Source: an uncultured Atopobiaceae bacterium
GTDB lineage: Bacteria; Actinomycetota; Coriobacteriia; Coriobacteriales; Atopobiaceae
Reading direction: 5' to 3'
NCBI GenBank assembly: GCA_947625405.1
Contig: CANQOF010000013.1
Location: 1-51,998 of the forward strand
DNA length: 51,998 nt
Below, in pieces: positions 39,010 through 47,751 of this stretch. A program made the position numbers and the translations under genes. Positions within the stretch are counted from its first letter, which is position 1, and every line of letters starts with the position of its first letter. The notes beneath the pieces are model-generated. The model saw only the letters and a list, made by a program, of their open reading frames with translations, ran no database searches and had not been told where the DNA came from.

Positions 39010-39606
39010 ATGGAGTTCTACGACGTCGACCCCAAGGAGCTGAGCCTCCAGCCCATGGACATCTTTGCCACCGATTGGGCGCTGCTCACATCCGGCACCT
39101 CGGATTCCTGGAACACCATGACGATCGGATGGGGCGGGCTCGGCACTCTGTGGAGCCAGCCCATGGCCACGGTCTACGTGCGGCCGGATCGCCACACGCA
39201 TGGCTTCATGGAGGCGAACGATCGCTTCACCATCTCCTTCTTCGGCGAAGATGATCGCGAGAAGCTGAACTTCTGCGGCTCGCGTTCCGGTCGCGACATC
39301 GACAAGACCGAGTGCGGCATCAAGCCGATGGAGGTGGACGACGGGGCCATCGCCTTCGAGGACGCCGAGCTCATCATCAGCTGCCGCAAGGTCTATAGCA
39401 CGGACTTCGAGGCGGGCAAGTTCCTCGACGAGCAGATCCTCAACTCCCGCTACCCCGGAGAAACGCCGCTCCACACGGCCTACTGGGGCGTGATCGAGCA
39501 TGTCTACGTGGCCGAGAGCGTGCTCGACGACGAGGACGAGTGCGGCTGCGAAGACGACGAGTGCGGCTGCGGGAGCCACCATCATCACGACGAAGGGGAA
39601 GCGTGA
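39010..39606 (+). CDS. Flavin reductase-like (FMN-binding split barrel) protein with a Cys/His metal-binding tail
   Basis: The 198-residue protein has a flavin-reductase-like split barrel: DWALLTSGTSDSWNTMTIGW matches the FMN-binding segment, then SQPMATVYVRPDRHTH, NDRFTISFF and IECRKVYSTDF-like IISCRKVYSTDF. The last ~28 residues are a separate low-complexity tail, DDEDECGCEDDECGCGSHHH followed by HDEGEA. The acidic residues, four Cys and four His in a row suggest metal binding, a pattern seen in metallochaperone tails. Two adjacent ATGs exist; the second (39010) has the better spacing to AAGGAG. It overlaps the next gene at its stop. Confidence 0.88.
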   Translation: MEFYDVDPKELSLQPMDIFATDWALLTSGTSDSWNTMTIGWGGLGTLWSQPMATVYVRPDRHTHGFMEANDRFTISFFGEDDREKLNFCGSRSGRDIDKTECGIKPMEVDDGAIAFEDAELIISCRKVYSTDFEAGKFLDEQILNSRYPGETPLHTAYWGVIEHVYVAESVLDDEDECGCEDDECGCGSHHHHDEGEA

Positions 39607-40454
39607 GCGAGCGCGTGAGCGCCCCCGCGTGGCCGGAGCCCGCCACTTCGAAGTCCCGTGAGCGGGCGGTGAGGGCCAAGGTGGCCTTCTTCGACATCGA
39701 CGGCACGATCATGCCGATCGGCACGAAGATGATGCCCGCGTCGACCGTGCGCGCGCTCGACTGGCTCCAGGAGCGCGGCGTGAAGATCGTCGTCTGCACG
39801 GGGCGCCACCTCGACTTCGCCCGGGAAGTCGCGCGTTTCCACGACTTCGACGGATGGCTCTGCGCGAACGGCAGCTACTGCGTGCTCGATGGCGAGCTCA
39901 TCCGCGCGCAAGAGCTCGACCATGGCGACGTGCTCACGGCCGTCGCCGAGGCGAGGGAGAAGGGCTACGGGCTCGCGCTCACCTACGACCACGACCTGGC
40001 CGTGGCCGTGCCGGGAGGGGATCGCGCGGTGATCAACAATTCTTGGGAGCACTCTCCCGCCGTCGACTACTCCGAGCTCGACCTTTCCAGGCCGGTCTAC
40101 CAGTTGAACGCCGTCGTGCCACCCGAGCGCGACGCCGAGGTGCTCGCCCATACGCCGCACCTCAAGAGCGTGCGGTGGACCGAGTGGTTCGCCGACATCG
40201 TGCCCGCTGACGGGGGCAAGCAGGAGGGCATGAGGGCCGTGCTCCGCGCCCTCGGCGCCACCCGCGAGCAATGCCTTGCCTTCGGGGACGGCAACAACGA
40301 CCGCGATATGGTCGCCTTCGCAGGAGTGGGCGTGGCCATGGAAAACGGCGCGCCCGAGGTGAAGGCCGTCGCCGACTACATCACGAGCGCCTGCGACGCC
40401 GACGGCGTCTGGAACGCCCTCGAGGCGCTCGGACTTCGCGATCCCCGCCGCTAA
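39603..40454 (+). CDS. Cof-type HAD-superfamily hydrolase
   Basis: The 283-residue phosphatase has HAD motif I FFDIDGT, motif II CTGRH and motif III/IV AFGDGNNDRDMVAFAG. The cap domain between is of the C2 Cof type. It probably dephosphorylates a sugar or cofactor phosphate. The GTG start at 39603 overlaps the stop of the flavin reductase gene (GTGA), with GAAGGGGAAGC as ribosome site, so the two are translationally coupled. An N-terminal ~20 residues before the fold are extra. Confidence 0.9.
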   Translation: MSERVSAPAWPEPATSKSRERAVRAKVAFFDIDGTIMPIGTKMMPASTVRALDWLQERGVKIVVCTGRHLDFAREVARFHDFDGWLCANGSYCVLDGELIRAQELDHGDVLTAVAEAREKGYGLALTYDHDLAVAVPGGDRAVINNSWEHSPAVDYSELDLSRPVYQLNAVVPPERDAEVLAHTPHLKSVRWTEWFADIVPADGGKQEGMRAVLRALGATREQCLAFGDGNNDRDMVAFAGVGVAMENGAPEVKAVADYITSACDADGVWNALEALGLRDPRR

Positions 40455-40458
40455 AACC

Positions 40459-40502
40459 GAAGGTCCCCGCCCTCGCGTGGCATACGCGAAAGCGGGGACC
40501 TC
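40459..40502. terminator. Bidirectional hairpin between converging genes
   Basis: AGGTCCCCGC (about 40461) pairs with GCGGGGACCT (40492-40501), with an inner CGCG pair. It lies between the HAD gene (plus) and the repeat protein (minus). U-tracts are weak. Confidence 0.55.
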
Positions 40503-40542
40503 GGCGAAAAGGAGGCGGCGGGGCCTCGAGGAGGAAAGGCCG

Positions 40543-41043
40543 TTAGACGGAACCGTTGGACTGGTTGTTCTGCGTGTTTTGGGTGTTCTGGTTCTGCCGC
40601 GTGCTCTGATCGCCCCTCGGGGCGCGCTGGTCCTGCTGGTTCTGGGTGTTCTGGTTCTGCTGCGTTTGTGGGTTCGTTTGGTCGTTCTGCTGCGTTTGCG
40701 TGTCCTGGTTCTGGTTCTGCCGCGTTTGTGGGTCCTGGCTGGTGCCGCGCTGCTTGTTCGTGATCTGGCGTTCCACGAGGTCCTCGAAATCGATGTCGAA
40801 CTGGTCATCGAAGTCGCGACCATCGAAGTCGCGACCATCGAAGTCGCGACCATCGAAGTCGCGATCCTCGAGGTCGAAGCGATCCTCGAGGTCGAAGCGA
40901 TCCTCGAGGTCGTCGAGGTCCTCGCGACCTTGCGGGGCCTGGACACTGGACGCGTCATCGCGCTCGAGCATGTTGGCCGCCACGATGCCCGTGCCGGGGA
41001 TGAGGAGCGAGAGCGACGCGAGGAGGGCAAGAAGGATATGCAT
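40543..41043 (-). CDS. Small secreted low-complexity protein with DFDGR repeats and a Gln/Asn/Thr-rich tail
   Basis: The 166-residue product has a signal peptide (MHILLALLASLSLLIPGTGI, then VAAN). Two acidic repeat blocks follow (DLEDRF twice, DLEDR then DFDGR three times, DFDDQ). The last ~65 residues are Gln, Asn, Thr and Asp (QNQNQDTQTQQNDQTNPQTQ). The DFDGR block is encoded by near-perfect 12-15 bp tandem repeats (CGCGACCATCGAAGT on the plus strand at about 40810-40865), which could vary in number. I do not recognise the family. Acidic repeats could bind calcium. The neighbouring minus-strand gene at 41094 may share its promoter. Confidence 0.7.
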   Translation of the reverse strand: MHILLALLASLSLLIPGTGIVAANMLERDDASSVQAPQGREDLDDLEDRFDLEDRFDLEDRDFDGRDFDGRDFDGRDFDDQFDIDFEDLVERQITNKQRGTSQDPQTRQNQNQDTQTQQNDQTNPQTQQNQNTQNQQDQRAPRGDQSTRQNQNTQNTQNNQSNGSV

Positions 41044-41093
41044 ATCCGTGCCTTTCGTGTGCGTGGGGGAGGGAGGGGTGAGGATGGGCGGCG

Positions 41094-41444
41094 CTACGCC
41101 ATCGCGCCGTCGGTGGTGGTGGGATCCATCGGGATCTGCCGCGTGGGCGCGGGGCCCTCGGGCTCGCTCGGCATCGTCTCGAAGACCGCGACCGGCTCCT
41201 CCACCTCGCGTGGCTTCAGGCAGAGCACGTAGAGGCCGAGTGTGATCGGGGTGAGCACGATGCCGACGATCCAGTAGCCGGCGAGCTTCGCGCCCTTCAC
41301 CTCGATGCCCTTCTCGCGCGCCGCGTCGATGAGCATGACGATGGCGATGATGGTGGCCGCGACGAGGGCCGCCGTGAAGATGAGCCCGAAGATGCCGAGA
41401 AGCGCGTTGCCGCCGAGCATGCCCATGGGCATACGGTTGAACAT
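41094..41444 (-). CDS. Two-helix membrane protein, unknown function
   Basis: The 116-residue product has two clear hydrophobic helices (IFGLIFTAALVAATIIAIVM; YWIVGIVLTPITLGLYVLCL) with a charged loop between. An acidic, Pro-rich C-terminal tail follows (EPVAVFETMPSEPEGPAPT). The ATG follows AAGGAAGGAGTCTTCC. It is 50 nt upstream of the DFDGR-repeat gene on the same strand, so an operon is likely. Family not recognised. Confidence 0.75.
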   Translation of the reverse strand: MFNRMPMGMLGGNALLGIFGLIFTAALVAATIIAIVMLIDAAREKGIEVKGAKLAGYWIVGIVLTPITLGLYVLCLKPREVEEPVAVFETMPSEPEGPAPTRQIPMDPTTTDGAMA

Positions 41445-41537
41445 GGAAGACTCCTTCCTTGGGGCGGAGCCTTTCTCCGCCGTCGGAAGGGAAGTCTGCC
41501 GGGCGCTCCTAAAGCCGAGCTAAAGCGCTTGCGTTCC

Positions 41538-42761
41538 TCAGTTGATCGAGCCTATGGTGCCCATGAACAGGGGAACGTTCGCGTAGGCGTCCACGATCAT
41601 GTAGGCGAAGGGCCGATCGAGCACGACCTCGTGGGCCTCGTCGAGATCCGGCGCCATGCTCGTGAGCTCGATTCCGACCTCCGTGGCCGCGCCCGCACGC
41701 GTGCCCTCCTCGCTCACCTCGATGAACGTCTTCTGCACGGCCTCGCCGACGCAGAGTCGCTCGGAGCTGATGCCGGAGAAGTTCGCGAGGTTCGGGTCGA
41801 AGGCGTCCGTCATGCCAAGGCGCTGGAGCGTCTTTGAGAGGTCCATCTCGTGCTCGCCCTCGAACTTCGGGAGGCCGGTCGTCGCGCTGCCCTGGCTCCC
41901 CATGCGCACGAGGTCGGCAAGCTCCGCTCCATCCGTCTCGGCGAGGAGCTCGGAGACGCTCGTGCCCTCCTTCGGGAGCAGCCCCACGAAGGTGTAGCGG
42001 CGGCCTGAATAGGGCTTCATGAAGCCCGTGCACTGGTCGTTCTCGAGGTAGCCCGACGCATCTTGCTCGTACATCATGCTCACGTTCGTCTCGGCGCCAT
42101 TCACGCCGTGAAACGTGGCGTCCTCCACCGCGCCCTCCTCATAGGGCGTCTCCCAGCCGCCCTCGAAGGCGCAGGCGTTGATCACGTAGAGCGCGTAGGA
42201 GGGATCGACCTTCTCGAGGATGGAATCGATCATGCCATGCGTGTGCTCGTCCACCCAGCCGTTGATCTCCTTGAGCGTGGCGGAGTCGAAGGCGCGATCG
42301 TAGACCTCGGCGCCGAAGTCCTCCTCCGCGTTCGAGATGAACTGCTCGGCCGGCTTGAAGGTCTCGTTCACCCAGAGCGAGTCGGCGAGCGAGAAGGTGT
42401 CGCCGTCTTTGCTCCAGTCATCGGCAAGGCCCTTGAGCTCGGCTTCGAGGGTGCCGTCGACGGGCGCACCGAGCACGTCCTCGATCTGCGTGCGCGTGGC
42501 GCCCTCCGCGCCGGTGGCGAGCACCGCGAGCGGGCGCGCGAGCGAGATGGGGGAGACGAGGGCGTTGCCGTCCCGCGCGTCGACGTCCCTGAGAAGTCCG
42601 AGGCCAAGGTCGTAGTAAGGTGCGGGATCGGACACGCTGGCCACCTCTTCGGTTTGCGTGCTCGGTTCGGGCTCGGGTTCTGCCTCCGGGGTGGCGCCGC
42701 AGCCGGCGAGGCCGCCACAGACGAGGAGCGCCGCGAGCAGCGCGGCATGCCGTTTCTTCAT
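41538..42761 (-). CDS. Lipoprotein serpin (serine protease inhibitor)
   Basis: The 407-residue protein starts MKKRHAALLAALLVCGGLAG followed by C, a lipobox, so it is exported and lipidated. The serpin fold is clear: NALVSPISLARPLAVLATGA, NAEEDFGAEVYDRAF, INGWVDEHTHGMIDSIL, VINACAFEGGWETPYEE, GLPKFEGEHEMDLSKTLQRL and FIEVSEEGTRAGAATEVGIE. The hinge EEGTRAGAAT has the small residues needed to insert as a strand, so it should be inhibitory. By standard counting from the hinge Glu (residue 351, P17) the scissile bond falls at about T367-S368, pointing to an elastase-like or small-residue-preferring target. The start at 42761 is chosen because a longer frame places basic residues before the signal. 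Confidence 0.92.
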   Translation of the reverse strand: MKKRHAALLAALLVCGGLAGCGATPEAEPEPEPSTQTEEVASVSDPAPYYDLGLGLLRDVDARDGNALVSPISLARPLAVLATGAEGATRTQIEDVLGAPVDGTLEAELKGLADDWSKDGDTFSLADSLWVNETFKPAEQFISNAEEDFGAEVYDRAFDSATLKEINGWVDEHTHGMIDSILEKVDPSYALYVINACAFEGGWETPYEEGAVEDATFHGVNGAETNVSMMYEQDASGYLENDQCTGFMKPYSGRRYTFVGLLPKEGTSVSELLAETDGAELADLVRMGSQGSATTGLPKFEGEHEMDLSKTLQRLGMTDAFDPNLANFSGISSERLCVGEAVQKTFIEVSEEGTRAGAATEVGIELTSMAPDLDEAHEVVLDRPFAYMIVDAYANVPLFMGTIGSIN

Positions 42762-42913
42762 CGGGGCCCTCATTTCACGTCGCAGGGCTTTGCACATACT
42801 AGGGATTCCCCTGAGGCCGCGCTTCGAAACCCGCGTTTCCGCTATGGTGGTCGCATCGAAGTGGCCAGCGTAGACGGGCCACGCCAGATGCGCTGAGCGG
42901 AAGGGCCCGACCC

Positions 42914-43018
42914 ATGGTTTTGAACTTGAACCCGACCGTGATCTGCCTCATCATCGCGCTCATCATCGCCCTCGTGAGCTGGATCGTCATTTCCTTCAAG
43001 AAGCCGTTCGGCCTCTAG
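42914..43018 (+). CDS. 34-residue single-helix membrane protein
   Basis: GGAAGGGCCCGACCC precedes an ATG. The frame encodes MVLNLNPTVICLIIALIIAL, then VSWIVISFKKPFGL and a stop. This is one membrane helix with a basic C-terminal end, and the ribosome site and clean composition support it. It is 20 nt upstream of the spermidine-synthase-like gene and probably in the same transcript. Function unknown. Confidence 0.6.
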   Translation: MVLNLNPTVICLIIALIIALVSWIVISFKKPFGL

Positions 43019-43038
43019 GCGCGCGTCTTCCCAAGCGC

Positions 43039-43818
43039 ATGATCTGGCCGATCGCCTTCGTCGTCCTCGCGATCGCCCTCGTCGCATGCCGTGGCGTGCA
43101 TCTCCGACGCACCGACGCGGGACTCGCGCTCATCTTCACCACGCGGCGTTTCGCGGGCAGGCGCGTGCGCGTGCTCTCCGTCCACCACGCCTGGCAGTCG
43201 GGGATGGATCTGGACAACCCCGGCGAGCTCGTCTTTCCCTATGTGCGAGCCTTCGATGCGATCTTCTGCGGGCCGCGAGCGCCAAGGCGCGTGCTCGCGA
43301 TCGGCGGGGGCGGGTTCTCCTATCCCGCCTCGCTCGCGCGGCGCGGGATCGTGGTGGACGCGGTGGAGATCGATCCCGCGGTCGTGGGGATCGCGCGCAA
43401 GTTCTTCGGGCTCAAGGCCGCCGAGGCGCTTCACGGCGAGGATGGGAGGCCACTCCTTCGCGTGATCATCGACGACGGAGCTCGCTACCTCGAGGAATGC
43501 CAGGAGTCCTACGATGCGTGCGTGCTCGACGTCTATCGCGGCCTCGAAGCGGTGGGCGAGATGGCGAGCGCCGAGACGATCGCCCGCGTGAGGGAGCATC
43601 TCGCGAAAGGCGGCGTGCTCGCCGTAAACGCCGTCTCGAGCAAGGAGAGCGACCTCACCCTCGAGGCCTGGGCGAACGCGCTCCTCGGCCAGTTCGCGCA
43701 CGTCTGGGAGATCCCCGCGTCGTGGGGCATGGACGCCTACTGGCAAAACTCCGTCCTCGTGGCCTCCGACTCAGAGCTTGACCTCGCCGAACGCTTCCCG
43801 GAGGCAGCGGAGCTCTAG
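43039..43818 (+). CDS. Spermidine synthase-like SAM-binding protein
   Basis: The 259-residue protein has an N-terminal hydrophobic segment (MIWPIAFVVLAIALVACRG) and a Rossmann methyltransferase-type fold of the spermidine synthase family: VLAIGGGGFSYPASLARR (cofactor loop), VDAVEIDPAVVGIARKFFG and VIIDDGARYLEECQESYDAC-like VIIDDGARYLEE. The usual aminopropyltransferase Asp pair is only partly visible, and the N-terminal tetramerisation domain is missing. It may therefore be a methyltransferase or a membrane-tethered SpeE relative rather than a true spermidine synthase. No speD or speA genes are nearby. The start lacks a strong ribosome site. Confidence 0.75.
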   Translation: MIWPIAFVVLAIALVACRGVHLRRTDAGLALIFTTRRFAGRRVRVLSVHHAWQSGMDLDNPGELVFPYVRAFDAIFCGPRAPRRVLAIGGGGFSYPASLARRGIVVDAVEIDPAVVGIARKFFGLKAAEALHGEDGRPLLRVIIDDGARYLEECQESYDACVLDVYRGLEAVGEMASAETIARVREHLAKGGVLAVNAVSSKESDLTLEAWANALLGQFAHVWEIPASWGMDAYWQNSVLVASDSELDLAERFPEAAEL

Positions 43819-43899
43819 CCCGAGGCGAGCCACGAGCGAAACGACGGACTTCGGGCATAAACCTCGGTGACCGTCTATGCCTAGAGGAAGCGAGATCGC

Positions 43900-44550
43900 A
43901 TGTGCGGACGCTACATCCCCCTCACGATCCGGCAGATCATGCGCGTGATCGACGTGCTCGCGGGCGAGGCCGACTGGGGACGCGAGGACGAGTGGACGCA
44001 TGCGGCGCGCCAGGTGTATCCGGGCGACGAATCGCAGCTCGTCATCCCCTTCGAGGAGCGCCTGCAACCCGCGGAAAAGCGTTGGGGGTATGAAGTGGGC
44101 TGGCGCAAGGGCCCGATCTTCAACACGCGCATCGAGAGCGCGCTCGAGGGCGGCATGTGGAGGGATTCGATCGAGCATCGCCGCTGCATCGTGCCCTGTC
44201 GCGCGTTCTTCGAGCCGCATCGCTCGGAAACCGCGCGCTCTTCGAGGACGGGCCGCGAGATCAAGCGCCACTACGAGTTCTCGAATCCCGAGGCGCCCGC
44301 GATCCTCATGGCCGGGGTGTGGGAAAACGACCGCTACTCCGTGGTTACGTGCGCGCCCGACGAGCAGATGGCGCCCATCCACGACCGCATGCCGCTCGTG
44401 CTCACGCCCGAGGAGGCGAGGCTATGGCTTGGCCCCCGCTACGCCGAGCTCGCCGATCATCCGCGTGAGCGGCTCGTGGTACAGCCGGAAGACACAGTGC
44501 GACGAGGCGCTGCCCCACCCCTCGCCGGCATCCAGGAGACGCTCTTCTAG
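43900..44550 (+). CDS. SRAP-domain protein (YedK/HMCES family)
   Basis: SRAP proteins form a covalent bond through Cys2 with abasic sites in single-stranded DNA and protect them during replication. This 216-residue protein starts MCGRY, so the catalytic Cys is residue 2 after Met removal. Other family motifs are NTRIESAL (for NARxE), RCIVPCRAFFEPH, ILMAGVW and HDRMPLVLTPEE with the active-site His. GAGGAAGCGAGATCGC precedes the ATG. It stands alone; SOS control cannot be judged, since no LexA box was recognised. Confidence 0.92.
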   Translation: MCGRYIPLTIRQIMRVIDVLAGEADWGREDEWTHAARQVYPGDESQLVIPFEERLQPAEKRWGYEVGWRKGPIFNTRIESALEGGMWRDSIEHRRCIVPCRAFFEPHRSETARSSRTGREIKRHYEFSNPEAPAILMAGVWENDRYSVVTCAPDEQMAPIHDRMPLVLTPEEARLWLGPRYAELADHPRERLVVQPEDTVRRGAAPPLAGIQETLF

Positions 44551-44747
44551 GGTTTTCGCGGTGTGGTCTCAGGGCCCACGCGAACTGGCGGTTTTTGGAG
44601 GCCACGAGGCGTGCGTGAAAGGCGGCTCGTGTTCCTCTGTGAGAATTCACGAACGCGCGTGGCGATGGTGGGTCACAACTTCTAGACTTCGAACTGCCGG
44701 TTTGGGCAGACTGGCGTGATGGCTGCCGTGCGTCTCTGGGGAGAGCT

Positions 44748-47699
44748 ATGAAAATCCGCAGGTGGAGCATTGTGCTCGGCATTCTTGCCGCATGCGTTTC
44801 CGTGTGCGCGGTCGCGGGGTGTGACAACGAGCCGTTGATGTCCGCGGAGGCCGAGGCGCTCGCCTATGAGCCGAGCGGCTCCTACACGGCCACCTTGACG
44901 CCACGCGATGGCGTGTCGATGGAGGGTCTCACCGCGGCTGACCTGCAGGTGGGCTATCCCGTCATCGACCACGAGTGGCTCGTGGAAAACGGCTACGCCT
45001 TGCCCGAGGGAGCCGAGGAAGATGCGGCGTCTGCCACGCCCACGACGGACACCTCGACGAGCGACGACGCACAAGGCGACGCCGAGGACGCCCCCGCGCA
45101 GGCAACCACTTCGGGCGAGAACGGCGAGGACTTCGTGGATGCCCCCACCGAGACCGTCTATGCGGAGGTAACGGACTTCACGGTGAACGCCGATGGCACG
45201 GCCACCTTGAGCTTCGAGGATCCGAAGGCCGCGGAGAACCAGCCCGAGATCTACTCCGTCTACGCGGAGAAGACCGAGTTCTCGAGCCAGGTGCCTGTGA
45301 CCTATCCGCAGTTCGCGCTCGAACCGGACATCTCCTATGTGCCCGCCACCGCCGAGACGACGAAGCTCACGCTCGTGCTCGACGAGGGCGAGTTTAACCC
45401 GAACGTCTCCGAGGACGCCATCACGCTCGACGGTTCCTTCGAGGACATGCAGGTCGAGAGCCTCTCGTCCGCGGGCAAGAACCTCACGCTCCAGCTCACG
45501 GGCGCGCCGACGATGGTCGCCGAGGCGGGTGTCTACACTGATGGCGTTGTCACCGTCGCGCCCGAGGCGATCGCCCATGCGAGCGTGCCCACGAACGCCT
45601 TCATCCCGGTGCAGACGGACGGCGTCATGTTCGTGCCCGCCGATCTCACCGTGGCGAGCAACACGGTCACCATCCCGATGCTCGTCTTCGGCGTGGCCGA
45701 TCCCGCGACCATCACGGCTGATCAAATCTCCATCACGGGCGGCGAGAAAGCCGTCACGGTGAAGGACGTCCAGGCGGGAGCTGGCGATCAAGCGATCCTC
45801 ACGCTCGACGTCCCCGGTGTCGCCACCGCGAACGAGGCGGCTGCCGCGCTCTCCGGCCAGACGCTCAAGGTCGCCGACTTCGAGACCACGATCGACCTTC
45901 CCGAGGCGAGCTTCTATCCCGTCTTCGACTACGTGGGCGCCGATGGGAGCGACCTCGCGCTCACGCTCGTCGCCTACGTGAACGGCGGCACCTTCGCCGA
46001 GGACCTCGCGGCCGACGACGTCACGCTCGGCGATGCCTTCGAGGACGGCACCGTGAAGTCCATCGAGCGTACGGGCGACACCACCGCGAAGATCGAGCTC
46101 ACGATCCCCGCGGACGGCACGAAGCCCGAGGATCTCGACGTGACGGGCACGGTCACGCTCGCCGCCGGCACGCTCGTCTCCTCATGGGACGAGCCCACCG
46201 AGGAGGCCACGAGCTACACGCGCTCCTACTCGCAGGAGTCGCTCGGCCGTGACAACACGATCGGCAACATCCTCTCCGTCATCGAGAACTCGAACGCGCT
46301 CAAGGCCGTGAACATCATGAGCTCGATCTCCGGCGGCTACGACGCGGTCATGAACATCCTCGGCATCTGCGGCGTGGTGGAGGACGGCAACGCGCAGATC
46401 CTCGAGGAGCTGAAGAGCATCGAGAGCCAGCTGGACGGCATCCAGACCACGCTCGCGGAGCAGTCAGAGATCATGAAGGACATCCAGAAGGGCATGTACG
46501 AGAACCGTTGCAACAGCTTCGACACGGCGCTCTACCGGCTGCAGGAGGACAACCAGACCGCGGCCGACTACTTTGCCATGGCAACCTCGCTCGGCGTGAA
46601 GACGCCGACGCAGGTGCAGGAGGAGATCACGGCGGCGCAGAGCGCCGCAGATGCCGCGGCGCAGGCCCAAGCGCAATCGGAGCAGCCGACCGAGGGCACG
46701 GAGGGCGCGGCAACGCCCGAGGATCAAGCGCCGGAGGAAGCCCCCGCCGCGCCCGAGGTGCCGGCGGTTGAGAACCCCTACGAGGGCCTGAGTGAAAACG
46801 ACGCGTGGTCGAAGTACCTCACCGACCTCGTCCAGGCGATGAAGAACGCGGAAGCGCAAGGCAACGGCAACTTCGTGGGCTTCACGAAGACCATGCAGAC
46901 GCTCGAATCCGACTACCGCACGGTCGCGAACGCCGTCTCGGCGAGCTCGAACAGCAACAACGCGCTCTACAACTACGACCACCTCTGCTCGCTCACCTAC
47001 AACTTCGACACCATCGCGAAGCCCTACCGCCAGGCCTTCCGCGCGAACATCATCTTCCAGCTCGACCGCGGCCTCGGCTTCATCAGCGCCTACTACAACC
47101 GCCTCGCGAACCCGAACAACCCGAGCATGAGCGCCATCCAGCGCTCTTTCGACGCCGCGCAGACGCAGCTCAAGAACCGTGCGGTGGAGGAGACGGATGC
47201 CATCTTCTTCTACACCGCGGGCGTCTACGTGCGCCCGACCCTTCCTTGGGGCTCGCGCTCGTCCTCGTATAAGGAAAGCACCGAGGCGATCATCGGGTGG
47301 GGCAACCTCACAAGCAAGAACGGGAAGCTCGACGAGTTCGTGAAGCGCATGAACGGGCGCACGGCGCGCCAGGAGGTTACGCTCGCGGGCTTTTGGACCG
47401 AGTGGGACTACACGATGAGCAGCGGCTACGTCGCACACTACAACATCGACGAGTTGGCCGGCCTGGGTCTGAACTTCTATAAGGAGTATGAGAAGCGCGG
47501 ATCCTTCAGGTACGACTACGACCACATGTACGCCGATATGATCAAGTGGGACGAGACGACGCTCACCACGAAGTACCAGCGCAGCCGCTATCGCTATAAC
47601 GGCGGCAACCCGTTCCTCGGCTCCGAACACTACGACATCGTGAACACGAGCCCGTCCGCCTTCGCGAAGGAGGACATGAACGCGCCATCCTACGTGTAG
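44748..47699 (+). CDS. Large lipoprotein with repeated beta-domains and a helical C-terminal half, unknown function
   Basis: The 983-residue protein begins MKIRRWSIVLGILAACVSVC and has the lipobox AVAGC, so it is lipidated at the cell surface. Residues ~200-490 carry a repeated beta-domain: LTLVLDEGEFNPNVSEDAIT / LTLVAYVNGGTFAEDLAADD, each followed by a 'LDGSFEDM' or 'LGDAFEDG' motif. The second half is mainly helical, with a coiled segment (ILEELKSIESQLDGIQTTLA) and an Ala/Gln/Pro-rich linker near residue 640. Its end is aromatic. The layout suggests a surface-exposed binding or toxin-like protein, but I know no family. GGGGAGAGCT precedes the ATG. Confidence 0.8.
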   Translation: MKIRRWSIVLGILAACVSVCAVAGCDNEPLMSAEAEALAYEPSGSYTATLTPRDGVSMEGLTAADLQVGYPVIDHEWLVENGYALPEGAEEDAASATPTTDTSTSDDAQGDAEDAPAQATTSGENGEDFVDAPTETVYAEVTDFTVNADGTATLSFEDPKAAENQPEIYSVYAEKTEFSSQVPVTYPQFALEPDISYVPATAETTKLTLVLDEGEFNPNVSEDAITLDGSFEDMQVESLSSAGKNLTLQLTGAPTMVAEAGVYTDGVVTVAPEAIAHASVPTNAFIPVQTDGVMFVPADLTVASNTVTIPMLVFGVADPATITADQISITGGEKAVTVKDVQAGAGDQAILTLDVPGVATANEAAAALSGQTLKVADFETTIDLPEASFYPVFDYVGADGSDLALTLVAYVNGGTFAEDLAADDVTLGDAFEDGTVKSIERTGDTTAKIELTIPADGTKPEDLDVTGTVTLAAGTLVSSWDEPTEEATSYTRSYSQESLGRDNTIGNILSVIENSNALKAVNIMSSISGGYDAVMNILGICGVVEDGNAQILEELKSIESQLDGIQTTLAEQSEIMKDIQKGMYENRCNSFDTALYRLQEDNQTAADYFAMATSLGVKTPTQVQEEITAAQSAADAAAQAQAQSEQPTEGTEGAATPEDQAPEEAPAAPEVPAVENPYEGLSENDAWSKYLTDLVQAMKNAEAQGNGNFVGFTKTMQTLESDYRTVANAVSASSNSNNALYNYDHLCSLTYNFDTIAKPYRQAFRANIIFQLDRGLGFISAYYNRLANPNNPSMSAIQRSFDAAQTQLKNRAVEETDAIFFYTAGVYVRPTLPWGSRSSSYKESTEAIIGWGNLTSKNGKLDEFVKRMNGRTARQEVTLAGFWTEWDYTMSSGYVAHYNIDELAGLGLNFYKEYEKRGSFRYDYDHMYADMIKWDETTLTTKYQRSRYRYNGGNPFLGSEHYDIVNTSPSAFAKEDMNAPSYV

Positions 47700-47751
47700 C
47701 GCAGCGGTTTTAACAGCGGATGATCAGCCGATTTGGCGAGAGGAGAGCACT

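Noticed and set aside
43039-43818. Bona fide spermidine synthase (speE)
   Set aside because: It has a membrane segment in place of the N-terminal domain and an incomplete active-site pattern, and no other polyamine genes are nearby.
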